A DNA stretch of 7,619 nucleotides from Bacteroidales bacterium (GCA_900767595.1 CAAFZS010000046.1:1-7619), one strand, 5' to 3'; numbered from the stretch's first letter, positions 1 through 6,554 are shown. Program-made: numbers and translations. Notes: a model not told the origin generated them from the letters alone.

Positions 1-2
1 AT

Positions 3-164
3 GCTTCAGACAAGGAGAAGACGATTCCTGTAGATCATTATACTGAGATTTTGGGTAAGTATAATCCTGTAGGAACCAACGTATTAACCGGCGAACCTAT
101 CAGCCTCTCCGCCCCTCTGCCTGTCAGCCCGCTTACTGCTTTAGTCGTCAAATTAGGGAAATAA
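3..164 (+). CDS. C-terminal end of an alpha-amylase-family (GH13) glycoside hydrolase, 5' truncated by the window
   Basis: The frame is open from the left edge to TAA at 162-164, giving the last 53 residues of a protein that begins outside the window. The tail contains an ILGKY segment, then NVLTGE, then a proline-containing stretch ending LTALVVKLGK. This is the pattern of the small beta-sandwich domain that closes many alpha-amylases and cyclomaltodextrinases: an 'xVLTG' strand, a loop, then a last strand ending in 'ALVLxL'. Such enzymes hydrolyse alpha-1,4-glucans. The catalytic barrel lies outside the window, so substrate and location cannot be judged. The stop is only 4 bases before the next start, which suggests one transcript with the CNNM gene. 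The call rests on a short C-terminal signature; another GH13-like enzyme is possible. Confidence 0.6.
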   Translation, partial: ASDKEKTIPVDHYTEILGKYNPVGTNVLTGEPISLSAPLPVSPLTALVVKLGK

Positions 165-168
165 CATT

Positions 169-1218
169 ATGGGAATTTTCTTTACCTATTTATTTTGTGC
201 TCTCGTCATATCGTATATATGTAGCACGCTTGAGTCGGTGATGATGACTTCTACCCTCTCTTTTCTTACGATGAAGGAGAGACAGGGCAGTAAGGCGGCT
301 ACGATAATGAAAAAGTTTAAGGAGCATTCTGAGCGACCTTTAGCCGCTATCTTGTCCCTTAATACAATTGCCAACACGATTGGTGCAGCCGGTGTGGGAC
401 AACAAGCCACAATCTTATTTGGTAGTCAGTGGTTTGGTGTAGTGAGTGCCCTAATGACCTTATTCATTCTCCTCTTTGCCGAGATACTCCCCAAGACCAT
501 AGGCACTACTTATTGGCGTCAACTGATGCCCGTGTGTGCTTATACGATTCGTATATTGATATACCTGCTCTATCCTATCGTTTTATTGATTGAGTGGGTA
601 TCGCGTATCTTGCCTCATTCCGAGGAACTGGCTGTGAGCCGCGAGGAAGTGGTAGCTATGGCTAATGTAGGTGAAGAAGAAGGAGTGATAGAGGAGGATG
701 AGAATAAGATCATCCGTAATGTGATGCGCTTGGACGATTTCAAGGCATCGGACATTATGACCCCTCGCGTAGTGGCTGCCACAGCGCCGGAGTATATGAC
801 CCTCAAGCAGTATTACGATTGCGACGATTATGACCATTTTTCCCGTATTCCCGTTTATTCAGATTCGCCCGAATATATCACCGGCTATATCTTACGCGAT
901 GACGCGTTGGAGAACCTAACCGAAGATAAGTTTGAGTTGACGTTAGGAGATATTAAGCGTTCTGTGCCGCAATTCAGTGAGACGCAATCGATAGGTGATA
1001 TCTTTGACCAGATGCTGCGTCAGAAGTCGCAGATTGGTATCGTGATAGACGAATACGGTTGTTTCCAAGGTATATTGACCTTAGAAGACATCATCGAGAC
1101 CATCTTTGGCTTGGAGTTAGTGGATGAGCGCGATACCGTAACCGATATGCAGGTCTATGCCCGCGAGCGTTGGCAACAAAGGCAGAAACGCTTTAAGCCC
1201 ATCAAGAAGGACAACTAA
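169..1218 (+). CDS. CNNM (DUF21) and CBS-domain membrane protein, CorB/CorC-type putative Mg2+/cation transporter, short form
   Basis: This 349-residue protein has an N-terminal CNNM membrane domain (about residues 1-150) with several hydrophobic segments. Family-typical polar residues inside the membrane region include S19 and E22, N65 and N69, and AEILPK at 104-109. A pair of CBS domains follows (about 190-315), opened by SDIMTPR (194-200) and closed by GILTLEDIIETIFG (301-314). Proteins of this family (CorB/CorC, CNNM, 'hemolysin-like') are linked to Mg2+ export and nucleotide sensing through the CBS pair. The C-terminus stops shortly after the CBS pair at a basic tail and lacks the CorC/HlyC domain of longer relatives. 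It is also shorter than the gliding protein GldE (about 430 residues), so I do not call it gldE. The ATG sits 4 bases after the preceding stop. Family assignment is secure; transported ion and direction are inferred. Confidence 0.88.
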   Translation: MGIFFTYLFCALVISYICSTLESVMMTSTLSFLTMKERQGSKAATIMKKFKEHSERPLAAILSLNTIANTIGAAGVGQQATILFGSQWFGVVSALMTLFILLFAEILPKTIGTTYWRQLMPVCAYTIRILIYLLYPIVLLIEWVSRILPHSEELAVSREEVVAMANVGEEEGVIEEDENKIIRNVMRLDDFKASDIMTPRVVAATAPEYMTLKQYYDCDDYDHFSRIPVYSDSPEYITGYILRDDALENLTEDKFELTLGDIKRSVPQFSETQSIGDIFDQMLRQKSQIGIVIDEYGCFQGILTLEDIIETIFGLELVDERDTVTDMQVYARERWQQRQKRFKPIKKDN

Positions 1219-1253
1219 TACTTTCTATTATCCAATACCTTATTTACGATAGG

Positions 1254-1802
1254 ATGGAAGACTGCACCGAGGCAGATGTGGCCCGGTTGCTAAAGATAGT
1301 ACCTGAGTTCCGCAAACAGCAGGCACTGCGTTATTCCCATCTCTTTGGTCAATGGACCACGCTTAAGACATGGGAGTTACTCATGGAACTCATCCCCGGA
1401 CCTACGGATTCGGTGTATTATGGTCCTAACGGTAAACCCTACCTGACGGATGGTCCTTTCTTTTCTATCAGTCATTGTAAAACGGCTGTGGCGGTGGCTG
1501 TTGATAGCGAACGTGAAATAGGTATAGATATTGAGTCTATTCGCCACGCGGACGAGGCACTTATTCGACACACTATGAACGAAGAGGAACAGGCTCTCAT
1601 TCACAATGCACAAGAGCCGGATCGGATGTTCACCCGTCTTTGGACACAAAAAGAGGCAGTCCTCAAAGCCCGTGGAACGGGACTGATTGACGAACTGCCT
1701 CTCGTATTGTCTTCCTTATCTAATAAGGAAAAGGAGCAATTACAGACTCGCGTTTTTCAGAATTATATTTTTTCCGGTTTTGTCTGTAAGCCTTGTTTCT
1801 AA
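1254..1802 (+). CDS. 4'-phosphopantetheinyl transferase, Sfp/HetI type
   Basis: This cytoplasmic enzyme transfers the 4'-phosphopantetheine arm of coenzyme A to a serine of carrier proteins, making holo-ACP. The 182 residues carry the family motifs in order: GPNGKPYL (57-64), FSISH (70-74), GIDIE (90-94) with Mg2+-binding D92 and E94, and WTQKEAVLK (130-138) with E134 and K138. The N-terminal LRYSHLFGQ segment is typical of Bacteroidales relatives. ATG 1254 is the only standard start. However, the frame is open upstream to 1197 and encodes a strand-like IIQYLIYDR just before the ATG, which resembles the first strand of relatives, so a rare ATT start at 1227 is possible. The gene follows the CNNM gene by 35 bases. 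Its 3' end overlaps the opposing RNase gene by 63 bases. The carrier-protein target cannot be told from the sequence. Confidence 0.9.
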   Translation: MEDCTEADVARLLKIVPEFRKQQALRYSHLFGQWTTLKTWELLMELIPGPTDSVYYGPNGKPYLTDGPFFSISHCKTAVAVAVDSEREIGIDIESIRHADEALIRHTMNEEEQALIHNAQEPDRMFTRLWTQKEAVLKARGTGLIDELPLVLSSLSNKEKEQLQTRVFQNYIFSGFVCKPCF

Positions 1803-3311
1803 CATTCCCAGCGATTGGTTCTCAACCGTAATGACATTATAGCGGTGACGCCATTTGGCTTTAAGGCTGGAACCAAAAGCTCCCCTACAAACGTAGGAGT
1901 ACACATACGGATGTAGCGAGAGTTGAGCTCGACCCTTCGGATTTTCCTCCCGATAATGGAGAAGTTGCTCCTCTATGGTATCGGTAAAGAGGATGGTGGG
2001 TTGCACTTTGCCTTTGCCAAGGCAAGTCGGGCAGACCTCCATCACTTCCACCTCTACCGCAGGGCGTACCCGTTGGCGAGTAATCTGCATCAATCCGAAC
2101 TTAGAGAGAGGTAGAACGTTGTGTTTGGCTCGATCATTGGCCATCAATTCCCGCATACGATCGTAGAGCTTGTCTTGGTGCTCTTTGTTATCCATGTCGA
2201 TAAAATCGATGATGATGATGCCGCCAATATCACGCAAACGCAGTTGATGAACGATCTCATCAGCAGCAAGCATGTTAAACTGGAACGCATTCTCCTCTTG
2301 GTCTTCGTACAGTTTCTTACTTCCGGAGTTGACATCAATGGCAAACAAGGCTTCTGTCCTGTCAATAATCAGATAACCACCGTGTTTGAACCCTACCGTG
2401 CGACCCAGACCGGTCTTCATTTGGCGGGTGATGTCATACTTATCGAAAATAGGTTGTTTGAGTTTGTAGTGCTTTACCTTCTTCACGCACTCGGGTGCGA
2501 TGAGTTCAACGTACTCTTTGACTTCGTTGTAGATGGCTTCGTCATTGATTTGGATAGAAGCAAAGTCGGGTGAGAAAACATCCCGAATCACTCCAATCGT
2601 ACGCTCCAACTCTTCCGAAACCAAGAAAATGTCTTTCTTGGTCGTTTGTTGGAGAGTACGAACCGCCTCTTCCCAACGGCGCACCAACAAACCCAGTTCG
2701 TTATCGAGTTCTGCTGCCCGCTTGTCTTCCGCAACGGTTCTGACAATCACTCCGTACCCTTGGGGTTTGATGGATTGCATTAGTTGCTTAAGGCGAGAAC
2801 GCTCGGACTCTTTTTTAATCTTACTGCTCACCATCACCTTTTCAGCGAAGGGAATAAGGACTACATTGCGACCGGCAATACTAATCTCTGCGGTCAAACG
2901 GGGACCCTTGGTATTGATGGGCTCCTTGGTGACTTGTACTAACAACCGGTCACCTACGTGCAGATAGTCGGCTATCTGTCCTTCTTTTCCCACGTCTTTT
3001 TGGTGAGGGAAACGTGTTACTGCCGGCACTTTGCGACGATCGCTAACGGCCTTGGTAACAAAGGCTTGTGTAGTAAGAAACTGCGAACCTAAATCCTGAT
3101 AATGCAGAAAAGCTTCTTTCTCGTGTCCTACATCCACAAAGACTGCATTGAGCGCCGGCATCACTTTTTTGACACGCCCGTAGTAGATGTTACCGACAGA
3201 GAAGTTATCTTGATTTCGCTTCTCGCGGTTCACCTCCTGCAGACGGCCGTCTTCCGTGAGAGCGATTGCAATCTCATCGGACTGTACGTCCACAATTAAT
3301 TCACTTTTCAT
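1740..3311 (-). CDS. rng: Ribonuclease E/G family endoribonuclease
   Basis: This single-strand-specific endoribonuclease takes part in rRNA maturation and mRNA decay in the cytoplasm. At 523 residues it is RNase G-sized and lacks the long C-terminal scaffold of enterobacterial RNase E. An S1 RNA-binding domain (about 38-130) begins GNIYYGRVKKVMPALNAVFV and is interrupted by a loop of about 35 residues (77-115), as is common in the family. The catalytic core has AIDVNSG with D326 and GGIIIIDFIDM with D369, the two metal-binding aspartates. The Zn-link CPTC (427-430), which joins subunits, is present. The ATG lies 3 bases after the stop of the 29-residue basic protein, in the HU transcription unit. 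The last 63 bases overlap the opposing transferase gene, yet both C-termini look full length. Family call is secure; E versus G subtype rests on length. Confidence 0.95.
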   Translation of the reverse strand: MKSELIVDVQSDEIAIALTEDGRLQEVNREKRNQDNFSVGNIYYGRVKKVMPALNAVFVDVGHEKEAFLHYQDLGSQFLTTQAFVTKAVSDRRKVPAVTRFPHQKDVGKEGQIADYLHVGDRLLVQVTKEPINTKGPRLTAEISIAGRNVVLIPFAEKVMVSSKIKKESERSRLKQLMQSIKPQGYGVIVRTVAEDKRAAELDNELGLLVRRWEEAVRTLQQTTKKDIFLVSEELERTIGVIRDVFSPDFASIQINDEAIYNEVKEYVELIAPECVKKVKHYKLKQPIFDKYDITRQMKTGLGRTVGFKHGGYLIIDRTEALFAIDVNSGSKKLYEDQEENAFQFNMLAADEIVHQLRLRDIGGIIIIDFIDMDNKEHQDKLYDRMRELMANDRAKHNVLPLSKFGLMQITRQRVRPAVEVEVMEVCPTCLGKGKVQPTILFTDTIEEQLLHYREENPKGRAQLSLHPYVYSYVCRGAFGSSLKAKWRHRYNVITVENQSLGMLETRLTDKTGKNIILKNASL

Positions 3312-3314
3312 AAA

Positions 3315-3404
3315 TTACTTATGTTTATGACGGTTCTTACGCAAACGTTTTTTACGTTTGTGTGTAGACATCTTGTGTCTCTTATGCTTTTTTCCGTTTG
3401 GCAT
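3315..3404 (-). CDS. 29-residue very basic protein, COX24/AURKAIP1-like, probable ribosomal protein
   Basis: An ATG at 3404 opens a 29-codon frame ending in TAA at 3315. The product starts MPNGKKHKRHKM and continues with THKRKKRLRKNRHK. More than half the residues are Lys, Arg or His and there are no acidic residues, the composition of a ribosome-embedded peptide. I recognise it as the short Bacteroidota protein annotated 'AURKAIP1/COX24 domain-containing', whose domain is shared with mitochondrial ribosomal protein mS38. The ribosomal role is inferred from that relationship and composition. The stop lies 3 bases before the rng ATG and the start lies 38 bases after the HU stop, so it belongs to the HU-rng transcript and may be translationally coupled to rng. 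It is easily missed because of its size. Confidence 0.85.
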   Translation of the reverse strand: MPNGKKHKRHKMSTHKRKKRLRKNRHKHK

Positions 3405-3442
3405 AATTGTTTAAATATTAAATTGTTAATAAAAAAAGTTAA

Positions 3443-3724
3443 TTACATTTTATCTTTCAGCAATTCCGTAAAGTCATCCGACGGACGGAAGGCAGGAATC
3501 TTATGTGCCGGAACCTGAATGGAGGTCTTGGCGCAGATGTTACGCGCCAACTTGGCAGCACGAGTCTTGGTTAGGAACGTACCGAAGCCGCGAAGATATA
3601 CATTCTCCTCACGTGCAATCGATTTCTTAACATTATCCATCAGGGACTCAACGATGTTCATAATCGTTACTTTGTCGTACCCCGTTTGGATAGCAATGTT
3701 GTTAACGAGTTCAGCTTTTGTCAT
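3443..3724 (-). CDS. hup: HU-family DNA-binding protein
   Basis: This 93-residue nucleoid protein bends and compacts DNA as a dimer. The N-terminal helices (TKAELVNNIAIQTG) are followed by the core turn YLRGFGTF (43-50). The DNA-binding arm begins KLARNI (58-63) and runs to HKIPAFRPS (74-82). The arm has RNI where E. coli HU has RNP, so the intercalating proline is replaced; this is usual in Bacteroidota HU proteins. It is the first gene after a promoter matching the Bacteroidota consensus at 3784-3815, with a predicted leader of about 50 AT-rich bases. The 29-residue basic protein and rng follow on the same strand. It could be an HU or an IHF-like subunit by sequence; length and signature favour HU. 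Confidence 0.95.
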   Translation of the reverse strand: MTKAELVNNIAIQTGYDKVTIMNIVESLMDNVKKSIAREENVYLRGFGTFLTKTRAAKLARNICAKTSIQVPAHKIPAFRPSDDFTELLKDKM

Positions 3725-3783
3725 AGTTGATAAATTTTTATTAGTTTATAACGTTATTTTCTTCTTGACGCAAAAATCGACTG

Positions 3784-3815
3784 CAAAATTACAACATTTT
3801 TTTCAAATGCACAAA
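3784..3815 (-). promoter_or_regulatory. Bacteroidota-type promoter for the HU, basic protein and rng unit
   Basis: On the - strand, TTTG (3815-3812) is followed after exactly 20 bases by TAATTTTG (3791-3784). This fits the Bacteroides consensus TTTG-N19-21-TAnnTTTG recognised by the main sigma factor of this phylum. Transcription should start near 3777, about 50 bases before the HU ATG. The surrounding bases are strongly AT-rich. It lies in the 124-base gap between mutY and HU, with no clear terminator between them, so read-through from mutY is also possible. Confidence 0.8.
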
Positions 3816-3848
3816 TATTTTTTCATTTTTTATCAAAAAAAGTGCATA

Positions 3849-4928
3849 TTATAGTCGAAAATCGGCTAAAGCTCTCAAAGTCAGTCGTGAAAATGCATAA
3901 TTTTCGAGTTCTTGCCACCTTACTTTCACCATCCCGTCGATAGCAGGTAACTCGTTGCATCGACAGACTTCGAACAAGGCGTGGATACGTTGATGACTGA
4001 GGGTGTGAGTTAGTTCGAGTTTAGCAGGTTTAGCGGGTTTAGCAGGTTTAGCGCGCCCTACGGGCTGTTTAGTTTTATCTTCTATTAGAGCGAACTCCCA
4101 AAGGTGTTGCCATATATCCTTCTCCATTCGTTGATGAATGAGTGTGCAGCACTCCTTATCTATATATATAGTATAGTGCAGATACCTGTCTTTGAGGGGT
4201 TTCTTGACTTTGCGCAGAGGCAGGACCTCTGCCGTATGATGGGCATAACCCAGACAGAAACGGCGCAAGTCGCAATGTTCGCAGTCGGGGTTTTGTGGAG
4301 TACAATAGAGGGCTCCAAACTCCATAATAGCGGAGTTGAACAAACGAGGATTAGTTCTATCTAAAAGCGTCTCGTCCAAGGCGTGGAAGTGTTTTTTGCC
4401 TTGTTCGGTATCGAAGACAGTATCGTCATCAAAGAGACGAGCCAGAACGCGATATACATTGCCGTCCATTGCTACATAGGGTAAGTTATAGGCAAAGGAC
4501 GCAATCGCTCCTGCGGTATAGTCCCCTACCCCGGGAAGGCTGCGCCAGAAGGCGAAGACCGCTTGCGCTGAAAGACCGCTATCGCTGAAAGACCGCTGCG
4601 CTGTAAGACCGGCTACGCCTGTAAGATTGCTGCGCTGAAGGACGATTTGTTTGGCGGCTTGGTGGAGGTTTCGGGCGCGGGAATAGTAGCCAAGTCCTTG
4701 CCAGAGCAGCAGAACTTCGTCCTCATCGGCATTAGCGAGGTCTTGGACGGTAGGAAAGCGGTCAATGAAACGCAGGTAGTAGTCGATACCTTGGGCAACG
4801 CGTGTTTGTTGCAAGATGATTTCGGAGAGCCAGATCTTGTAAGGGTCTTGCGTCTCGCGCCAAGGTAGAACGCGTTTATTAGCTTCGTACCAGCGATATA
4901 GGGTCTGTTGAAAGAGAGGAATATGCAT
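3849..4928 (-). CDS. mutY: A/G-specific adenine DNA glycosylase MutY, with a repeat-expanded segment
   Basis: MutY removes adenine mispaired with 8-oxoguanine in base excision repair. The 359 residues show LPWRETQDPYKIWLSEIILQ with catalytic E36, the hairpin LPGVGDYTAG (131-140) and MDGNV with catalytic D155. The iron-sulfur cysteines C209, C216, C219 and C225 have perfect C-x6-C-x2-C-x5-C spacing. The C-terminal NUDIX-like domain, which reads 8-oxoG, follows from about 240. Two regions are odd. Residues about 96-125, just before the hairpin, are encoded by a 16-18 base tandem repeat and are about 18-20 residues longer than I expect. Residues 293-303 are a repeated Ala-Lys-Pro tract within the C-terminal domain. 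Both stay in frame and all catalytic residues remain, so the enzyme is probably active. Its start overlaps the menG end by 50 bases, and it is the last gene of the menA unit. Confidence 0.95.
   Translation of the reverse strand: MHIPLFQQTLYRWYEANKRVLPWRETQDPYKIWLSEIILQQTRVAQGIDYYLRFIDRFPTVQDLANADEDEVLLLWQGLGYYSRARNLHQAAKQIVLQRSNLTGVAGLTAQRSFSDSGLSAQAVFAFWRSLPGVGDYTAGAIASFAYNLPYVAMDGNVYRVLARLFDDDTVFDTEQGKKHFHALDETLLDRTNPRLFNSAIMEFGALYCTPQNPDCEHCDLRRFCLGYAHHTAEVLPLRKVKKPLKDRYLHYTIYIDKECCTLIHQRMEKDIWQHLWEFALIEDKTKQPVGRAKPAKPAKPAKLELTHTLSHQRIHALFEVCRCNELPAIDGMVKVRWQELENYAFSRLTLRALADFRL
4021..4053 (-). repeat. 9-base tandem repeat encoding Ala-Lys-Pro units in mutY
   Basis: On the + strand the unit TTAGCAGGT occurs at 4021-4029, 4030-4038 (one change, A to G) and 4039-4047, followed by a partial copy to 4053. 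Read on the - strand it encodes AKP AKP AKP AK at MutY residues 293-303. The 9-base period keeps the frame, so copy number can change without breaking the gene. A perfect small hairpin, GCCC-TAC-GGGC, adjoins it at 4055-4065. Confidence 0.9.
4555..4644 (-). repeat. Degenerate 16-18 base tandem repeat inside mutY
   Basis: On the + strand five successive units begin AAGACCGC or a near variant: 4555-4571 (AAGACCGCTTGCGCTGA), 4572-4588, 4589-4604, 4605-4622 and 4623-4638, followed by a partial sixth. Lengths are 17, 17, 16, 18 and 16, so single units change the frame but the block stays in frame overall. Several units contain tiny inverted repeats, for example CGC-TT-GCG and GGC-TAC-GCC. The block encodes MutY residues of about 96-125. 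A related run occurs at 6666-6710. There are no spacers, so it is not a CRISPR array. Confidence 0.85.
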
Positions 4929-5670
4929 GATAAAGTGTGGTTATACCCATAGAGAGGGGGCGAAACGTGACGCGTTCAAATCCCGCTTGTTTAATATGCT
5001 CCACCATAGCCAATCCGTAAGGGAAGTTCTTAACGGACGTATTGAGGTATTGGTAGGCGGTTTTATCGTGACTAAGCGTTTTGCCTATCCAAGGCAATAC
5101 GTGCAAGAAATAGAGGTTATAGCAAGCCTTAATGATTGGATTAGTAGGATAAGAGAACTCCAAAATTACTAACTCCCCACCGGGTTTGAGCACGCGGTAC
5201 ATCTCCTTAAGACCTTGCTGTAAGTCAGCGAAGTTCCTTACGCCATAGGCGCAAGTGACCGCATCAAACGAGTGATCCTCGTAGGGCATCTCAAGTGCAC
5301 TGCCATAATCAAAACGCACTTTATCGGCATAGCCGGCTTTTTGCACTTTCTGTTGACCTATCACCATCATCTGTTGGCTGACATCAAGACCGATGACGCG
5401 GTCGGCTTTGCCTTGACGCAAGATCTCCAGCGTCAGGTCGGCAGTGCCGATGGCAACATCGAGAATGATGGATTGAACCGCTTCGCTAAATGATGGATTA
5501 ATGGATTGGACGGCTTTACGGCGCCACCTGCGGTCGATATTTAGGGAGAGCAGGTGGTTGAGTCTGTCATAAGTCCCGGCGATACGGTCAAAAAGGGAAC
5601 CTATAGCAAAACCGTTATTATTACCAGTATTGTGTACCATACGTTTATCAGACCCGCATAGAGCAGGCAT
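4879..5670 (-). CDS. menG: Demethylmenaquinone methyltransferase (UbiE/MenG family)
   Basis: This S-adenosylmethionine-dependent enzyme methylates demethylmenaquinone to menaquinone, the last step of the pathway. It carries both UbiE signatures: YDRLNHLLSLNIDRRW (34-49) and RVLKPGGELVILEFS (159-173). The SAM-binding motif is ILDVAIGTADL (69-79), with alanine at the last glycine of the usual DxxxGTG, then IGLDVS (93-98). A short duplication, AVQSI at 53-57 and 64-68, lies just before that motif. The longest frame starts at 5670. An internal ATG at 5640 (MVHNTGNNN) is at least as plausible because it reduces the overlap with menA from 70 to 40 bases. The 3' end overlaps mutY by 50 bases. With menA upstream and no ubiquinone genes in view, menaquinone is the likely substrate class. 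Confidence 0.92.
   Translation of the reverse strand: MPALCGSDKRMVHNTGNNNGFAIGSLFDRIAGTYDRLNHLLSLNIDRRWRRKAVQSINPSFSEAVQSIILDVAIGTADLTLEILRQGKADRVIGLDVSQQMMVIGQQKVQKAGYADKVRFDYGSALEMPYEDHSFDAVTCAYGVRNFADLQQGLKEMYRVLKPGGELVILEFSYPTNPIIKACYNLYFLHVLPWIGKTLSHDKTAYQYLNTSVKNFPYGLAMVEHIKQAGFERVTFRPLSMGITTLYHAYSSLSTDPISLVRS
5470..5515 (-). repeat. Imperfect direct repeat in menG, with a possible relative of the mutY repeat
   Basis: GGATTGAACCGCT (5470-5482) and GGATTGGACGGCT (5503-5515) lie 33 bases apart on the + strand and encode AVQSI twice, 11 residues apart. The copy at 5470 runs on as GAACCGCTTCGCT, close to the GACCGCTTCGCTG seen at 6670-6682. It is a small in-frame expansion of a loop before the SAM-binding strand. 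Confidence 0.6.
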
Positions 5671-6470
5671 TTGTTATATTCGCGCCCTTGCGCACGAGTG
5701 AGTTTAATATATAGAGCCAAGGCAGGAAAGACGACGAACAGCGGTAGCCAATGACGGAAACCTATCCAAGCCAGCAACGGCATAAGTAGAACGATGACGA
5801 GCATTCCTATCTCGCCGGCCCGTTTGCCAAAGCGAACAGGGAAGGTGCGTTTGCCGGCTTGTCGGTCACTATCTATATCCCGTAGGTTATTTGTGATGAG
5901 CACGCACATCGATATCAGTCCGTTGACTCCTGTAGCGGCTATCACTCGGGTATAGAGTGGTGATGGGTTCCAAACAGGATCTTGCAGCCACATTGTCCCA
6001 AAACCGGCGATGACGCCATAATAAAGGAAGACGAAGATATCGGCTATACCCAAATAACTAAGGGAGTGATTAGTAGCGGTATAGAGCCAGGCAAACAGGA
6101 TGGCGGTAAGACCGATACCGAGGATAACCCAGCCGCCTTGCAGCACGAGATATAGTCCCAATCCGATGCAGATGAGAAGGGTGATGATACACGCTAAGCG
6201 CATCTGCTGCACCGTAACGAGTCCTTCCGCAAGGGCGCGTTTGAACCCTACTCTGCCCTTTTGGTCTAATCCGCGCACAAAATCGTAATAATCGTTAATG
6301 AGGTTACTGAGAATCTGCAAACCCAAGGCGCAAAGCGCGGTACAAATAGCAACCATCCACGAGTGCATTGTAAATTGTGCATTGTGCGCCATAGACATCA
6401 CCAATGCTACGATGACGGGACAGAGGGACGCAAAGAGTGTTTGTGGGCGTATAATCTTTAACCAAAGCAT
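5601..6470 (-). CDS. menA: 1,4-dihydroxy-2-naphthoate octaprenyltransferase MenA
   Basis: This inner-membrane UbiA-family prenyltransferase joins a polyprenyl chain to 1,4-dihydroxy-2-naphthoate, giving demethylmenaquinone. The 289-residue product begins MLWLKIIRPQTLFASL, as MenA proteins do. It has several hydrophobic segments, consistent with the family's eight or nine helices. The first Asp-rich motif is NLINDYYDF (56-64) and the second is NNLRDIDSDRQAGKRT (194-209); these bind the Mg2+-diphosphate. The frame extends to an ATG at 6554, but a consensus promoter at 6504-6535 lies inside that extension and predicts a transcript start near 6497. The start at 6470 is therefore chosen, with a leader of about 27 bases. 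It is the first gene of the menA-menG-mutY unit, and its end overlaps menG by 40-70 bases. Confidence 0.95.
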   Translation of the reverse strand: MLWLKIIRPQTLFASLCPVIVALVMSMAHNAQFTMHSWMVAICTALCALGLQILSNLINDYYDFVRGLDQKGRVGFKRALAEGLVTVQQMRLACIITLLICIGLGLYLVLQGGWVILGIGLTAILFAWLYTATNHSLSYLGIADIFVFLYYGVIAGFGTMWLQDPVWNPSPLYTRVIAATGVNGLISMCVLITNNLRDIDSDRQAGKRTFPVRFGKRAGEIGMLVIVLLMPLLAWIGFRHWLPLFVVFPALALYIKLTRAQGREYNKCLLYAGLINVWYTILVIITVLL

Positions 6471-6503
6471 AATAGATATCCGTTTTGTATTTCTTTGAGT
6501 TTG

Positions 6504-6535
6504 CAAAGGTACGACTTTTTTTTGATATGAGCAAA
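6504..6535 (-). promoter_or_regulatory. Bacteroidota-type promoter for menA, menG and mutY
   Basis: On the - strand, TTTG (6535-6532) and TACCTTTG (6511-6504) are separated by exactly 20 bases, matching TTTG-N19-21-TAnnTTTG. The expected start is near 6497. The site follows directly after the terminator at 6555-6587, so transcription of menA is well separated from the upstream cassette. Its position also decides the menA start codon. Confidence 0.85.
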
Positions 6536-6554
6536 TTTTTTTGAAGAATAACAC

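Noticed and set aside
169..1218. Identification as gliding protein GldE
   Set aside because: The protein is about 80 residues too short, lacks the C-terminal CorC/HlyC domain, and no gldD-like lipoprotein gene is adjacent.
2121..2573. + strand open frame of 150 codons (and another at 2533-2967) opposite rng
   Set aside because: Both lie wholly antisense to a conserved RNase E/G gene with intact motifs; the predicted proteins have no recognisable domain and mirror the codon pattern of rng.
3807..3847. Hairpin ATGCAC...GTGCAT after mutY as a terminator
   Set aside because: The stem is only six pairs with a loop near 29 AT-rich bases, and it overlaps the HU promoter; too weak to call.
3519..3854. 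+ strand open frame of 111 codons opposite HU and its promoter
   Set aside because: It is antisense to HU and ends in the AT-rich promoter region, where it codes low-complexity Phe/Lys residues.
4555..4644. CRISPR array
   Set aside because: Units are adjacent without spacers, vary in length and sequence, and are translated as part of MutY.
6471..6554. Upstream ATG at 6554 as menA start
   Set aside because: The promoter at 6504-6535 and the predicted transcript start near 6497 lie within this extension; the residues it adds are basic and not MenA-like.
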